From positions 1 to 43,556 of the forward strand of contig JAUNUN010000025.1 of the NCBI GenBank assembly GCA_030538155.1: a DNA stretch of 43,556 nt, read 5' to 3'. Each line of letters opens with the position of its first letter. Position 1 is the stretch's first letter. The position numbers and the translations under genes were made by a program. The DNA comes from a bacterium. GTDB taxonomy: Bacteria; Desulfobacterota; Desulfobulbia; Desulfobulbales; Desulfobulbaceae. Below, piece by piece: positions 25,088-31,989 of this stretch. A model generated the notes under the pieces. That model did not search any database. It saw only the letters and a list, made by a program, of their open reading frames with translations, and was not told where the DNA came from.

Positions 25088-26394
25088 CGGTACCCCCGCA
25101 GTATCTGACTTGCCTGAGAGCGCGCCGCTGTGCAGATGTCGATTTCATACGGCCCGCCGCCACTTGCGGCATTGGCCGCCAGGAACTTTGCCCAGGTGCG
25201 GTCGGCGTGGCCTGCGCTGTCACTTTCGGCTACAAACCTCGGCGCGCCGGTGGGCCCGGTCATCTTCTTGAGCTTGTGCAAATCTGCCCGCAAGCTTGTG
25301 TCACCCATGGGGATGCGGCATTTGCGGTCTTCAAATTGCTCCTTGCCCAGGGTGGCGAGGGTGAGCTTGTTGGCCGCCGTAAAAAGGACGCCCTCAACCC
25401 GACTGCTGCCATGGCGTTTCTGTGCGTCTTCAACCGGTTTCTCACCCATGCCGGTCTGATCCATGCAGCAGCGCAAAACCCGGTACCGGCTGAACACGTC
25501 ATCAAGAAGCATGTCCTGCTCACTGAAACTGATGCGCTTTTTGGCAATGATTTCACGGCACCAGGCCACATCGCCCACCAGTTCATCTACCCAGATCACG
25601 AAGAGGTCGTTGCGTGCCCCGATATCCACGCCCACATAGCAGGGGCCGCCGCTATACAGCTCTGGCCTGCCAGCCTTGTCGTCCTCAACAGCGTTGATCA
25701 GATCAAAACTGAGCCAGGCCGAAGCCTCGTCCAGCCATTGCAGCTCGTACTCCTGCGCCCAGAGGTCATCATCGTTCAAAGCCGCGCGCAACTCTTCGAT
25801 GTCACGAGGCAACCCGTCTGCAACCGCCTGGTAAATATCCGTGATTTGCCGGTACCAGAGCGCGTCCCCGCCGGTCATGATCTCGTAGAACTTGTTGTTC
25901 TTGCCGTTGGGCGTGCTAACTACCCGCAGTTTGTGCCCGGCGCTGATCACCGGGAAGAGAGCCCCCCAGATCTTGCGGCTGTCCTGGTGAAAGGCGAACT
26001 CGTCCAGGAAAACATTGGCGGAAAAGCCGCGCGCCGTGTCCGGGTTAGCGGGCAAGGCGGTAATGCGCGAGCCGTTTGGCCATTCCACCTCAAGCGCCCG
26101 GTAGGTTGCGCCGTCTGCGCGCCAGTCCGCCTCGATGCTCCGCACCAGTGAGCCCAGGGCCTGACAGTGCCGCTTAATGCCTTCTTCAATGGCCTCCTTG
26201 GCCTGGCGTTCCCCCCGGCTCAGAATGACCCAGCGTTCCCGCCGTCCTTCCAGGTCGGCAATCTGGCAATCCCTGGCTATTTCAAAGGTGGTGCAGAAGG
26301 TCTTGCCTGTCTGGCGGGCGAACATCCCCGCCTTGAAGCGGCTGCTGTTGCCGATCCAGCTTCGCTGGTATGGATAAAACAGCTCAGACCCCAT
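25084..26394 (-). CDS. Terminase large subunit (Mu gp28-like)
   Basis: ATP-driven DNA packaging motor and nuclease. In 436 residues: Walker A ARQTGKT (26-32), Walker B VFLDE (128-132), coupling motif STPNG (160-164), and the RNase H-like nuclease domain whose first Asp is D257 in YVGVDIGARNDLFV. Mu-type phages package by headful from the prophage end. It overlaps the small subunit by 11 bp and the portal by 4 bp. Confidence 0.93.
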   Translation of the reverse strand: MGSELFYPYQRSWIGNSSRFKAGMFARQTGKTFCTTFEIARDCQIADLEGRRERWVILSRGERQAKEAIEEGIKRHCQALGSLVRSIEADWRADGATYRALEVEWPNGSRITALPANPDTARGFSANVFLDEFAFHQDSRKIWGALFPVISAGHKLRVVSTPNGKNNKFYEIMTGGDALWYRQITDIYQAVADGLPRDIEELRAALNDDDLWAQEYELQWLDEASAWLSFDLINAVEDDKAGRPELYSGGPCYVGVDIGARNDLFVIWVDELVGDVAWCREIIAKKRISFSEQDMLLDDVFSRYRVLRCCMDQTGMGEKPVEDAQKRHGSSRVEGVLFTAANKLTLATLGKEQFEDRKCRIPMGDTSLRADLHKLKKMTGPTGAPRFVAESDSAGHADRTWAKFLAANAASGGGPYEIDICTAARSQASQILRGYR

Positions 26395-26818
26395 AGACCT
26401 TCTTGATTTCCTCCCGTAACTGATCCGGCGTCATGGTCTTGGACTCTTCGCCGTCCTTAAAAACAGCCTCCACCACCTGCTGTGTCCTTTCGATCTTGTC
26501 CCAGCGCTCCAAGAGGCTTCCCATCTTGGAAAGGGTGTCCATCATCGGCGCTGTCCGTTCCATGGCGCTCAAGCCTTCCAGGTAGAAGAGCTGGTCTTCA
26601 AACAGATCGCGCAAACGCTGGATATTGCTTCTTTTCTGGCTTCTGCCCCTGTCCCATTCATCCATGTCGACATCGGGGCGTCTGCTTTCATCTTTCCATC
26701 TTGAGAGCGAGGTAACCGACACCTCAAGCTGGCTGGCTATGTCGGAAAGGGAAAAGCCATCGGCATAGAGCCGCATGGCCTGTGGTTCCAGAAAAGCCCT
26801 GTCGCCTTTCTTAGCCAT
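26384..26818 (-). CDS. Small terminase-like protein (DUF1804)
   Basis: A 144-residue protein directly upstream of the large subunit. It has an N-terminal helix-turn-helix (MRLYADGFSLSDIASQLEVS, VTSLSRWKDES) and helical C-terminal part that would oligomerise. This matches the DUF1804/Mu gp27-type DNA-recognition subunit, which binds the packaging site near the phage end and passes DNA to the large subunit. Confidence 0.85.
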   Translation of the reverse strand: MAKKGDRAFLEPQAMRLYADGFSLSDIASQLEVSVTSLSRWKDESRRPDVDMDEWDRGRSQKRSNIQRLRDLFEDQLFYLEGLSAMERTAPMMDTLSKMGSLLERWDKIERTQQVVEAVFKDGEESKTMTPDQLREEIKKVYGV

Positions 26819-27056
26819 AGAGCGCCTTTTTGAGCTGATCGGCGCGGCTGGCCAGCCGCAAAAGCTCGGCCTGCAGCATCACCAGATCATCCATAAGTCC
26901 AGCGGCCTCGGCGATGCGCATCTCCTCAAATTCAGTCAAAAGAGGGTTCAACAGCTCCCGTATGCGCTCGCAATGCCCCTGGGCCTTGGTGCCTTTCCGC
27001 TTGATCTCTTCCTGGGCATCAAACAGCTCGCCCTTGAGTTGCTGGCGTTCCCTCAT
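26811..27056 (-). CDS. Small helical protein (Mu gp26 position)
   Basis: An 81-residue, almost fully alpha-helical protein with heptad character (ELFDAQEEIKRKGTKAQGHC, then LVMLQAELLRLASRADQLKK). It lies between a membrane protein and the small terminase, where Mu has short genes of unknown role. I do not recognise a family. Overlaps both neighbours by a few bases. Confidence 0.65.
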   Translation of the reverse strand: MRERQQLKGELFDAQEEIKRKGTKAQGHCERIRELLNPLLTEFEEMRIAEAAGLMDDLVMLQAELLRLASRADQLKKALYG

Positions 27057-27427
27057 ATCAAATGGCTCCTCAAAAGCGATTCGATGCGGGCATTGCTCAG
27101 GGTCATGGCCTGGGTGTTGGCCTTCACTACATCAAGCAGTTCATCAGCAAGGGCCTGGTGGTTCACCACCAGTTTTTCATAGTTTTTGACCACGTCCGAG
27201 GCGAACTCCCCCCGCTTGACCAACTCGACAAAGACTTTGTTGGTTTGATCGTCAGATACCGCAATCTGCCGCTCCAGAGCCCGCAGTGCCCGCACCCCAG
27301 ACAGCACCGCGAAAAAGGCGAGTACCGGCGGAAAGATGAACAGTATCGCTATGATGACCTCAATCTCCCAACTGCTCATCTTCTGCAGCAGTTCGATAAT
27401 GGCGATGGCCAGGCTTGACTCACTCAT
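27053..27427 (-). CDS. Single-pass membrane protein, DUF2730-like position
   Basis: A 124-residue protein with one strong transmembrane segment (residues ~20-43: EVIIAILFIFPPVLAFFAVL), followed by a long helical cytoplasmic or periplasmic part (RALRALERQIAVSDDQTNKV). Mu gp25 (DUF2730) has this design and place. A role in lysis (spanin- or holin-accessory-like) is possible; the sequence does not decide it. Confidence 0.65.
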   Translation of the reverse strand: MSESSLAIAIIELLQKMSSWEIEVIIAILFIFPPVLAFFAVLSGVRALRALERQIAVSDDQTNKVFVELVKRGEFASDVVKNYEKLVVNHQALADELLDVVKANTQAMTLSNARIESLLRSHLI

Positions 27428-27630
27428 TGATTATTCCCCTCAAACTGTTCCTGGCATCCGATGCAGCGGCTGCAGCCCGGCATGGCCACCCTGCGCGCCT
27501 CTGGAATGGCCTGGCCGCAATCGGCGCACTCACGTGCCGATTCGCCCCTGGGCAGGGCATAGGCGCAGGCTGCAAGCAAGCGCCGCAGCTCACGTTCCTG
27601 CTCACGCTGCGCCAAGTCCGCTTCATCCAT
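27424..27630 (-). CDS. DksA/TraR-family C4 zinc finger protein
   Basis: A 68-residue TraR-type protein: short N-terminal coiled coil with acidic tip (MDEADLAQREQERELRRLL), then CADCGQAIPEARRVAMPGC and CIGCQ, a four-Cys zinc finger with Cys 35, 38, 56 and 59. TraR-like proteins bind the RNA polymerase secondary channel and mimic DksA plus ppGpp. The start at ATG 27630 overlaps the holin-like stop in ATGGATGA, so it is translationally coupled. Phages often carry one between lysis and packaging genes. Confidence 0.88.
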   Translation of the reverse strand: MDEADLAQREQERELRRLLAACAYALPRGESARECADCGQAIPEARRVAMPGCSRCIGCQEQFEGNNQ

Positions 27631-27814
27631 TGCTGCCAGGGCCGCCGCTTCTCGATTTTTCAATCTTATGCCCCAGGCCAACCAGGCCAAGCGCAGCCAT
27701 GACCTTCGAACCGGCAGCATCAAAGTCGCCGTTGGCAGCGTCCACCACAGCCAAAAGCACCATGCCTGCGGCCGCCACCCAGGTTTTCCAGCCGCCCATC
27801 ATCAGATTCAGCAT
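27623..27814 (-). CDS. Holin-like small membrane protein
   Basis: A 63-residue protein starting at ATG 27814 behind GAAGAGGTGAAT. It has a hydrophobic segment (WKTWVAAAGMVLLAVVDAAN, ~9-28) and a second, weaker one (MAALGLVGLG), then a positively charged tail (HKIEKSRSG). Size and location right after the transglycosylase suggest the holin that releases it, but there is no family signature that proves it. Confidence 0.6.
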   Translation of the reverse strand: MLNLMMGGWKTWVAAAGMVLLAVVDAANGDFDAAGSKVMAALGLVGLGHKIEKSRSGGPGSNG

Positions 27815-27816
27815 AT

Positions 27817-28380
27817 TCACCTCTTCTTTTCCTGCATGCGCAGGTCGGTGTAGTATCGTTCTATTTTTGCAATATACCGCGTGGTCTGCCGGGCATTGGC
27901 CGCGCCTGTCACCGAAGCCAGAACCTTGGCGATGCTCGCCCACTTGTCCGTAGGGTAGCCGCGCTCATCCGCCCGCATCTGGGCTTTAATAATGTTGCCA
28001 GCGCCTGCGTTGTAGGCCGCAAAAGCAAAGCGCAGCCGCTCCAGGTCGCGCTCGCGCCGGAAGATGTTCCACATCTTTCTGAGGTAGTAGATCCCCATCA
28101 TGATGTTGATATATGGATCAAAGGGGTTGTCCGGAATTCCCAGTTCCCTGGCGACATCCTTGGATGTGCCCGGCATGAGCTGCATCAATCCACGCGCGCC
28201 CACAGGGCTAACCGCATGAGGCCTGTACTCGCTCTCCGCCATGATCTGCGCCTTGATCCAGCGCATGTCAAAGCTCCGGCCCTCTATGTCAACGCCACGC
28301 CAATAGCGGCGGCACATCAGCCAGATCAGGTCATCATATGTGGTGGGAATTGCTGCCATCCGTTCAAGCTCAACATTCAA
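27817..28380 (-). CDS. Lytic transglycosylase (SLT-type endolysin)
   Basis: Cleaves the glycan strand of peptidoglycan for host lysis. The 187-residue protein has the SLT core: catalytic Glu49 in AQIMAESEYRPHAVSPVGAR, GLMQLMPGTSKDVA, NPFDPYINIMMGIYYLRKM, and AFAAYNAGAGNI. No signal peptide is visible, so a holin is required. The predicted start is TTG at 28380; ATG at 28359 is an alternative. It is the first gene of the late operon. Confidence 0.9.
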   Translation of the reverse strand: MNVELERMAAIPTTYDDLIWLMCRRYWRGVDIEGRSFDMRWIKAQIMAESEYRPHAVSPVGARGLMQLMPGTSKDVARELGIPDNPFDPYINIMMGIYYLRKMWNIFRRERDLERLRFAFAAYNAGAGNIIKAQMRADERGYPTDKWASIAKVLASVTGAANARQTTRYIAKIERYYTDLRMQEKKR

Positions 28381-28391
28381 GCTTCAAGAAA

Positions 28392-28413
28392 GGGGGCCGG
28401 AAACCCAGCCCCC
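28392..28413 (-). terminator. GC-rich hairpin ahead of the late operon
   Basis: Stem GGGGGC/GCCCCC with a 10-nt loop. On the minus strand it is followed by TTTCTTG, so it could stop transcription arriving from the early side before the late genes. Its place between divergent + and - genes fits a boundary. Confidence 0.4.
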
Positions 28414-28433
28414 CCAACCCAAGGAGAATCAGC

Positions 28434-28577
28434 ATGAAGCACTTGCTGTTACCGTATTATCTAAGTGATATGCCGGCTAAAGTTGAGACGGAGCGTGAAG
28501 GTGTAAAAGGGTGCGCTGCTCGCATGATGAATCTACGCAAATTTATATGTGTAAAAAAACAAATTCGGACGTATTGA
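28434..28577 (+). CDS. Short hypothetical ORF
   Basis: 47 codons from ATG 28434, preceded by AAGGAGAATCAGC, a good ribosome site. The product (MKHLLLPYYLSDMPAKVETE...) has no recognisable domain; the C-terminus is basic. Its stop overlaps the -35 box of the XRE gene promoter. It may be a genuine small gene or a relic. Confidence 0.35.
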   Translation: MKHLLLPYYLSDMPAKVETEREGVKGCAARMMNLRKFICVKKQIRTY

Positions 28578-28602
28578 CATTTATTAACCTTGAGGTTAAT
28601 AT
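28574..28602 (+). promoter_or_regulatory. Promoter and palindromic operator of the XRE-ImmA pair
   Basis: TTGACA (28574-28579), 17-bp spacer and TAATAT (28597-28602): a near-consensus sigma70 promoter. Inside the spacer and touching the -10 box is the perfect palindrome TTAACC-TTGA-GGTTAA (28584-28599). It is placed where the downstream XRE protein could repress its own transcription. Binding is inferred. Confidence 0.75.
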
Positions 28603-28642
28603 TTGGTGCGGAAGGAGGGATTCCACAAACTAGGAGGCACAA

Positions 28643-29002
28643 ATGATAACGGAGTTTGGTAAGTATTTAAGGAAGATAAGAATAGAACAGGGGCTCCGAC
28701 TCTATGACATGGCTAAAAGCCTCGGCAGGTCGTCGGCATGGCTTTCCTACGTTGAGACAGGAAGGAAGAGCATCCCTGTCGGTTTTGCTGATGAGATCGC
28801 AGATAAATATAACCTTGCAGAAAAACAACGGGAGGAACTGAACAAAGCCGCATCTAAGTCGGCTAAAGATTTCAAGCTCAATGTTGCAACAGACGCGTCG
28901 GAGACTCGAATCAATGCGGCCTATGCCCTCGCCAGAAAATTTGAGGACATTGATGATGAGACTTTAGGTGAATTTCTAAAAATTCTTAACGAGAAGACTT
29001 GA
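28643..29002 (+). CDS. XRE-family transcriptional regulator
   Basis: A 119-residue repressor with an N-terminal helix-turn-helix (FGKYLRKIRIEQGLRLYDMA, then GRSSAWLSYVETGRKSIP). The C-terminal half is helical and Lys-rich. ATG 28643 follows AGGAGGCACAA. It overlaps the ImmA/IrrE gene by 4 bp (ATGA), so the pair forms one unit. It probably binds the palindrome in its own promoter. The pair is AT-richer than the surrounding late genes, consistent with a moron. Confidence 0.88.
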   Translation: MITEFGKYLRKIRIEQGLRLYDMAKSLGRSSAWLSYVETGRKSIPVGFADEIADKYNLAEKQREELNKAASKSAKDFKLNVATDASETRINAAYALARKFEDIDDETLGEFLKILNEKT

Positions 29003-29532
29003 TGAAGCACACAATGAAAGCAATGCCGGTATCCAGAGCAGTACTTAGGGGAATTGCCATTGATCTGCGCCGATTATGCAGGATCAATATGCCGTACTTT
29101 CCTGTTGATTATGTTCTAGAACTAGTCCCAGAGATCATTCCAGGGTACAAGGTCGTCATTGAAACAATAGAGAAGATGGGGAACAATCACGGATTAACGC
29201 TGTATGCTGAAAAAATCATAAAAATCCGTGAAGATGTCTATGAAGGCGCTTGCGAGGGCAAGGGGCGCGACAGAATGACCTGCGCCCATGAAATAGCGCA
29301 TGCGATTCTTCATACCAACACTCTTATAAGTGCTCGGGATTACGGAAAGTTAGAACGGTATGAAGATCCGGAATGGCAAGCAAAGGCCCTAGCTGGCCAT
29401 ATACTGATCCCAGATGCAATAGCAAGGCAACATACTGCGGAAGAAGTTGTTGGCATTTGTGGAGTGTCTTCTGATGCTGCGCAATTTGCGGTCAGCTTGG
29501 TACCACGGCATCAGCAAATAAGAAGGGGCTAA
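28999..29532 (+). CDS. ImmA/IrrE-family metallopeptidase
   Basis: A 177-residue protein with the zinc-protease motif HEIAHAILHT (His-Glu-x-x-His) around residues 96-105, after MTCA, and a following region EDPEWQAKALAGHILIPDA with the family's E-x-x-A-x-x-FA-like signature, typical of ImmA/IrrE. In ICEBs1, ImmA cleaves the XRE repressor ImmR to induce the element; here the substrate is probably the XRE protein encoded just upstream. A toxin-antitoxin role is the alternative reading of such pairs. Confidence 0.88.
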   Translation: MMKHTMKAMPVSRAVLRGIAIDLRRLCRINMPYFPVDYVLELVPEIIPGYKVVIETIEKMGNNHGLTLYAEKIIKIREDVYEGACEGKGRDRMTCAHEIAHAILHTNTLISARDYGKLERYEDPEWQAKALAGHILIPDAIARQHTAEEVVGICGVSSDAAQFAVSLVPRHQQIRRG

Positions 29533-29555
29533 GGACAGTGGCATGTCCTTAGCCC
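29526..29555 (+). terminator. Terminator of the XRE-ImmA operon
   Basis: Perfect 12-bp stem GGGCTAAGGACA/TGTCCTTAGCCC with a 6-nt loop, overlapping the ImmA stop codon, followed by TAAGCTTTTGG. The T tract is short but the stem is strong. Confidence 0.7.
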
Positions 29556-29728
29556 TAAGCTTTTGGCGGATCATTAACCGGTCAGTGGCGACTGTCAGGC
29601 TAATGAGTGAAATCCGGCTGACAATGGGGTCAGCGATCCTTCCGCCAAGCGCAAGAAACAGCGAGTACATTTTTATAGTTTCTACGCGCTGGGAAGTCAA
29701 CCGAAATCGCCGTCTGATGAGGTTGAAG

Positions 29729-29878
29729 ATGAAACACAGTAAATCGCGCCTGCGCGTGCCTGTCGCTTACATCTACCGCCCGTACAGGACTCTGCCGGAT
29801 GGCAGAATCATCTGGGCCCGCCACTATGGCCTTAAAGCCTGGCGGATTCCGGTGTACGAAGAAGATGTACTAGACTGA
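29729..29878 (+). CDS. Small basic hypothetical protein
   Basis: 49 codons from ATG 29729 behind TGAGG with 6-nt spacing. The product (KHSKSRLRVPVAYIYRPYR, TLPDGRIIWARHYGLKAW) is basic and aromatic, similar in style to small phage proteins, and ends acidic. A longer in-frame ORF from 29543 lies partly in the terminator and is unlikely. Function unknown. Confidence 0.5.
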   Translation: MKHSKSRLRVPVAYIYRPYRTLPDGRIIWARHYGLKAWRIPVYEEDVLD

Positions 29879-29945
29879 TCTCGTGCAACCAACTGCTGAC
29901 TTTTCCAAGTCAGCCGGGCCAGCTTGCCTGGAACAGAAAAGGATT

Positions 29946-29968
29946 GAGCCGGGGTTTTTCCCCGGCTC
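29946..29968. terminator. Bidirectional terminator
   Basis: Stem GAGCCGGGG/CCCCGGCTC (9 bp, perfect) with a TTTTT loop. It lies between the + strand island and the convergent exported-protein gene and can serve both directions; downstream tracts are TCTTGTTTG (+) and AATCCTTTTC (-). Confidence 0.75.
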
Positions 29969-30012
29969 TCTTGTTTGCGCGCAAAACATAACCTTCAAAA
30001 ATCAAACCTGGT

Positions 30013-30312
30013 CTAAAGCATTGGCTTTCTCCGCATATTCTCTTCAATCCATTTCGCGGTCAGGCGTTCTCGCGCGTCCTCAAAAATCCTGGTAGCCCGC
30101 TCTTCTTCGATTGTTCCCGCCTCAACCATGCCGCATAAGCCCCTGCGCATGGCATAGAGCCCGTGCAGCTCATCATCATCTTGATTGTCGGCTAAAAGCT
30201 GGTGCCAGCCAGCCCAGGTGGCCTCGTTGTGGCAGTGGTTCTTTTCCTCTGCCGCCCAGGCAGTTCCTGCCGCCAGCAGGGCCAGGCTCAAAAAAAGCGC
30301 TATCTGTTTCAT
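30013..30312 (-). CDS. Small exported protein
   Basis: A 99-residue protein with a clear Sec signal peptide (MKQIALFLSLALLAAGTAWA, likely cleaved after A20). The mature part is helical with two Cys (HCHNEATWAGWHQL; RRGLCGMVEAGTIEEERA) that could form a disulfide in the periplasm. It lies downstream of a strong terminator that ends the early operon, so it needs its own promoter; none is obvious. Family unknown. Confidence 0.7.
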   Translation of the reverse strand: MKQIALFLSLALLAAGTAWAAEEKNHCHNEATWAGWHQLLADNQDDDELHGLYAMRRGLCGMVEAGTIEEERATRIFEDARERLTAKWIEENMRRKPML

Positions 30313-30323
30313 GCCGCCTCCAC

Positions 30324-30354
30324 AAAAAAAGCCGCCCAGGGTGCCCAGGCGGCT
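30324..30354 (-). terminator. Rho-independent terminator of the early/middle operon
   Basis: On the minus strand AGCCGCC pairs with GGCGGCT (with inner GGG/CCC), followed by seven T. It ends the long transcript that runs from the early promoter down to 30383. Confidence 0.88.
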
Positions 30355-30382
30355 GTGTTGTTAATACCCGGTATAAGGTAGT

Positions 30383-30589
30383 TTACAGCCGGGTTAATGC
30401 CAGTTCAAGCTGGTTCTGAATGTGCTGCATGATGTAGCCGAACCCGGCGCAATCCCTTGCGCTCAGCTCCACCTGTTCTGGCAATTCGCCCAGCATCCGG
30501 CTCACAAAGCCAAGCATATCCACCGCCTGGCTGACCAGGTCGGCCGGGTGCACGCTGGCCTGGCTGACATATTGATTTGCCGTCTTCAT
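30383..30589 (-). CDS. Small hypothetical protein
   Basis: A 68-residue, mainly helical protein (HPADLVSQAVDMLGFVSRML; GYIMQHIQNQLELALTRL) with a DUF3077-like look: many such short phage or plasmid proteins contain a -D..Q..D.L....- pattern. It overlaps the upstream 77-aa gene by 4 bp and is the last gene of the operon before the terminator. No function assigned. Confidence 0.6.
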   Translation of the reverse strand: MKTANQYVSQASVHPADLVSQAVDMLGFVSRMLGELPEQVELSARDCAGFGYIMQHIQNQLELALTRL

Positions 30590-30819
30590 GCCGTGCCTCC
30601 TGCAGAGAGATCGTCCCAGTGGCCACCGGCCTCTTCTGTCTCTTTCCGCATCTGTGTCAGACCGCCGCAGAACAGCAACACTGCCATGCGGATTTCCCGC
30701 GCGCCTGGTTGCTCAGTGGTGGCCAGCACCCGGTCAAGCGCCTCGCCCGGATCCCGCTGGGCCAGCTCGGCGATTATCGCCAGCTCAAGCAAATGGGCCT
30801 CAAATTGCGTTGTACTCAT
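30586..30819 (-). CDS. Small hypothetical protein
   Basis: A 77-residue helical protein (HLLELAIIAELAQRDPGEAL; IRMAVLLFCGGLTQMRKETE). It overlaps the antirepressor gene stop by 4 bp and the next gene start by 4 bp, so the three are co-translated. No recognised domain; the hydrophobic stretch is too short for a clear membrane span. Confidence 0.6.
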   Translation of the reverse strand: MSTTQFEAHLLELAIIAELAQRDPGEALDRVLATTEQPGAREIRMAVLLFCGGLTQMRKETEEAGGHWDDLSAGGTA

Positions 30820-31394
30820 TGCGCCACCTCCCCAAACAGAGGCAGTTGCCGCTCCGTGCCTAACGCAGGCCTTTTTACATCACGCTTGGCTGTCAAACCG
30901 CATTGCTCCATCAAGCGACTGTGCCGCCGCACCGTATCCTTGGACACCTGCACCAGCCGAGACACCTCGACATTGTTCAGCCCCATGTCTTTGTAGTGGC
31001 TGATCTTGCGCCACATAGGCCGTTCTTTTAGCAACTCGGCCTGTAGCACTGGCACGGTTTCCAGTACCGTCCGCTCGCAGCGGATGAAATACTTGCGCGC
31101 CAGCCTGCCCATGGGGCTGCGCTCCACCATGGCCAGTTCCTTGGCCATGTCCAGGGTGAGGTAGTATTCCTTGGGTGGGTTTGGGTTGAATTCTCCGTCG
31201 CTCAAATTTGAGCATCCCGAAACTACGATAAAATCTCGATCTTTTTCATACTCAAAATCTTCGATCCGTCTCACTATCCAGTCCTTGAATAGAGTTTGCA
31301 CTTCCATGAATCGGTGCAGATCTCGGGCCGAGACGGTTGGGATGGGTTTGCTGTTGATCGGGGTGTTGGGGTGGATAGTGATCAGTTCTTTCAT
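30816..31394 (-). CDS. AntA/AntB-family phage antirepressor
   Basis: A 192-residue antirepressor. The N-terminal AntA/AntB domain is clear: VSARDLHRFMEVQTLFKDW, FEYEKDRDFIVVS and YYLTLDMAKELAMVERSPMG. The C-terminal ~70 residues contain a helix-turn-helix-like part (NNVEVSRLVQVSKDTVRRHS). Antirepressors bind or displace phage repressors to favour induction. In P1 and P7 the related ant gene is controlled by the C4 antisense RNA; the leader of this gene carries the same kind of complementarity. It starts at ATG 31394 after CAGGAGACCCGCC. Confidence 0.9.
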   Translation of the reverse strand: MKELITIHPNTPINSKPIPTVSARDLHRFMEVQTLFKDWIVRRIEDFEYEKDRDFIVVSGCSNLSDGEFNPNPPKEYYLTLDMAKELAMVERSPMGRLARKYFIRCERTVLETVPVLQAELLKERPMWRKISHYKDMGLNNVEVSRLVQVSKDTVRRHSRLMEQCGLTAKRDVKRPALGTERQLPLFGEVAQ

Positions 31395-31400
31395 GGCGGG

Positions 31401-31500
31401 TCTCCTGTAGAGAATGATTAACCGCCCCCTTTGACGCCAACAAAAAAAGGGCGGCGAAGAACAGGTTGGCGTGCCGGTCTACAGGAAACCGGTGAGCCTT
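31401..31500 (-). promoter_or_regulatory. Antirepressor leader: attenuator and SD-sequestering stem
   Basis: Minus-strand leader with nested complementary parts. TTTCCTGTAGA (31488-31478) can pair with TCTACAGGAGA (31411-31401), which holds the Shine-Dalgarno of the antirepressor; ACGCCAAC (31472-31465) pairs with GTTGGCGT (31441-31434). Between them CGCCGCCC followed by seven T resembles an intrinsic terminator whose partner is GGGCGACG upstream. The leader could thus stop transcription or hide the ribosome site, and the upstream C4-like RNA can also pair with it. Confidence 0.65.
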
Positions 31501-31551
31501 ACGGCTCCCTGCTCAACGTCGCCCAAGACAGGTGCGCTGAACTACGGACAC

Positions 31552-31637
31552 AAAAAAACCGCCGACAAACAGAAGGGGGCGGTGCATCCGCCTGTAGATT
31601 TCGGGACGCCAATCCCGGTAGCCGATTTTGCAGCTAC
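31552..31637 (-). ncRNA. C4-like antisense RNA upstream of the antirepressor
   Basis: A short RNA is predicted from the promoter at 31673-31644 to a terminator (stem ACCGCC/GGCGGT followed by seven T, ending near 31552). It contains a hairpin (CGGGATTGGCGTCCCG) and ACCGCCCCCTT (31583-31573), an exact 11-nt complement of AAGGGGGCGGT (31431-31421) in the antirepressor leader. Short structured RNA, same strand, just upstream of ant: this is the layout of the P1/P7 C4 RNA. Identity to the Rfam family is inferred, not searched. Confidence 0.65.
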
Positions 31638-31643
31638 ATGATC

Positions 31644-31673
31644 AGTATGCCCTAATTATCCCCTTTTTGTCAA
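31644..31673 (-). promoter_or_regulatory. Promoter of the C4-like RNA / antirepressor transcript
   Basis: Minus-strand TTGACA (31673-31668), 18-bp spacer and CATACT (31649-31644). It is set back to back with the + strand promoter at 31684 and is the only good candidate ahead of the antisense RNA. Confidence 0.6.
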
Positions 31674-31683
31674 ACAAACATTT

Positions 31684-31711
31684 TTGATTCCAAGCTTTTT
31701 TCCATTATACT
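31684..31711 (+). promoter_or_regulatory. Promoter of the Cys-rich exported protein
   Basis: TTGATT (31684-31689), 16-bp spacer, TATACT (31706-31711). The block from TATACT onward is repeated at 31978 ahead of the nuclease gene, and in both copies a start codon (GTG 31718; ATG 31990) lies six bases after the -10 box. Confidence 0.6.
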
Positions 31712-31765
31712 GAATGGGTGAAATCAAAGATTCACCAAAACAGTCTTTTAAAAAATGGAGGGATT

Positions 31766-31948
31766 ATGAAAAAAGTCGCACTGTTAATCGTTCTGGCAAG
31801 TGTCCTGTTCGCTTTTAACTTTGCTGAAGCCAAGGGCCGCCAACCATGTGATGGCAAAAAAGGAGGGATAAGCCATTGTTCAAATGGCAAATTTATCTGC
31901 AATGACGGCACCGTCAGTGCATCAAAGCGCGTGTGTTCCGGTAGATAG
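31766..31948 (+). CDS. Small exported Cys-rich protein
   Basis: A 60-residue protein with a Sec signal peptide (MKKVALLIVLASVLFAFNFA, cleavage near EA-KG) and a mature peptide of ~38 residues with four Cys in GRQPCDGKKGGISHC, GKFICNDG and KRVCSGR, presumably two disulfides. The family is widespread in proteobacteria, but its role is not known to me. ATG 31766 has GGAGG with good spacing; a longer form from GTG 31718 (in frame, six bases after a -10 box) would add 16 residues before the signal peptide. It is opposite in strand to the surrounding early genes, a typical moron. Confidence 0.8.
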   Translation: MKKVALLIVLASVLFAFNFAEAKGRQPCDGKKGGISHCSNGKFICNDGTVSASKRVCSGR

Positions 31949-31989
31949 TTCAGCAGGAGATTCCCAGCGTTTTCCCGTATACTGAAAGG

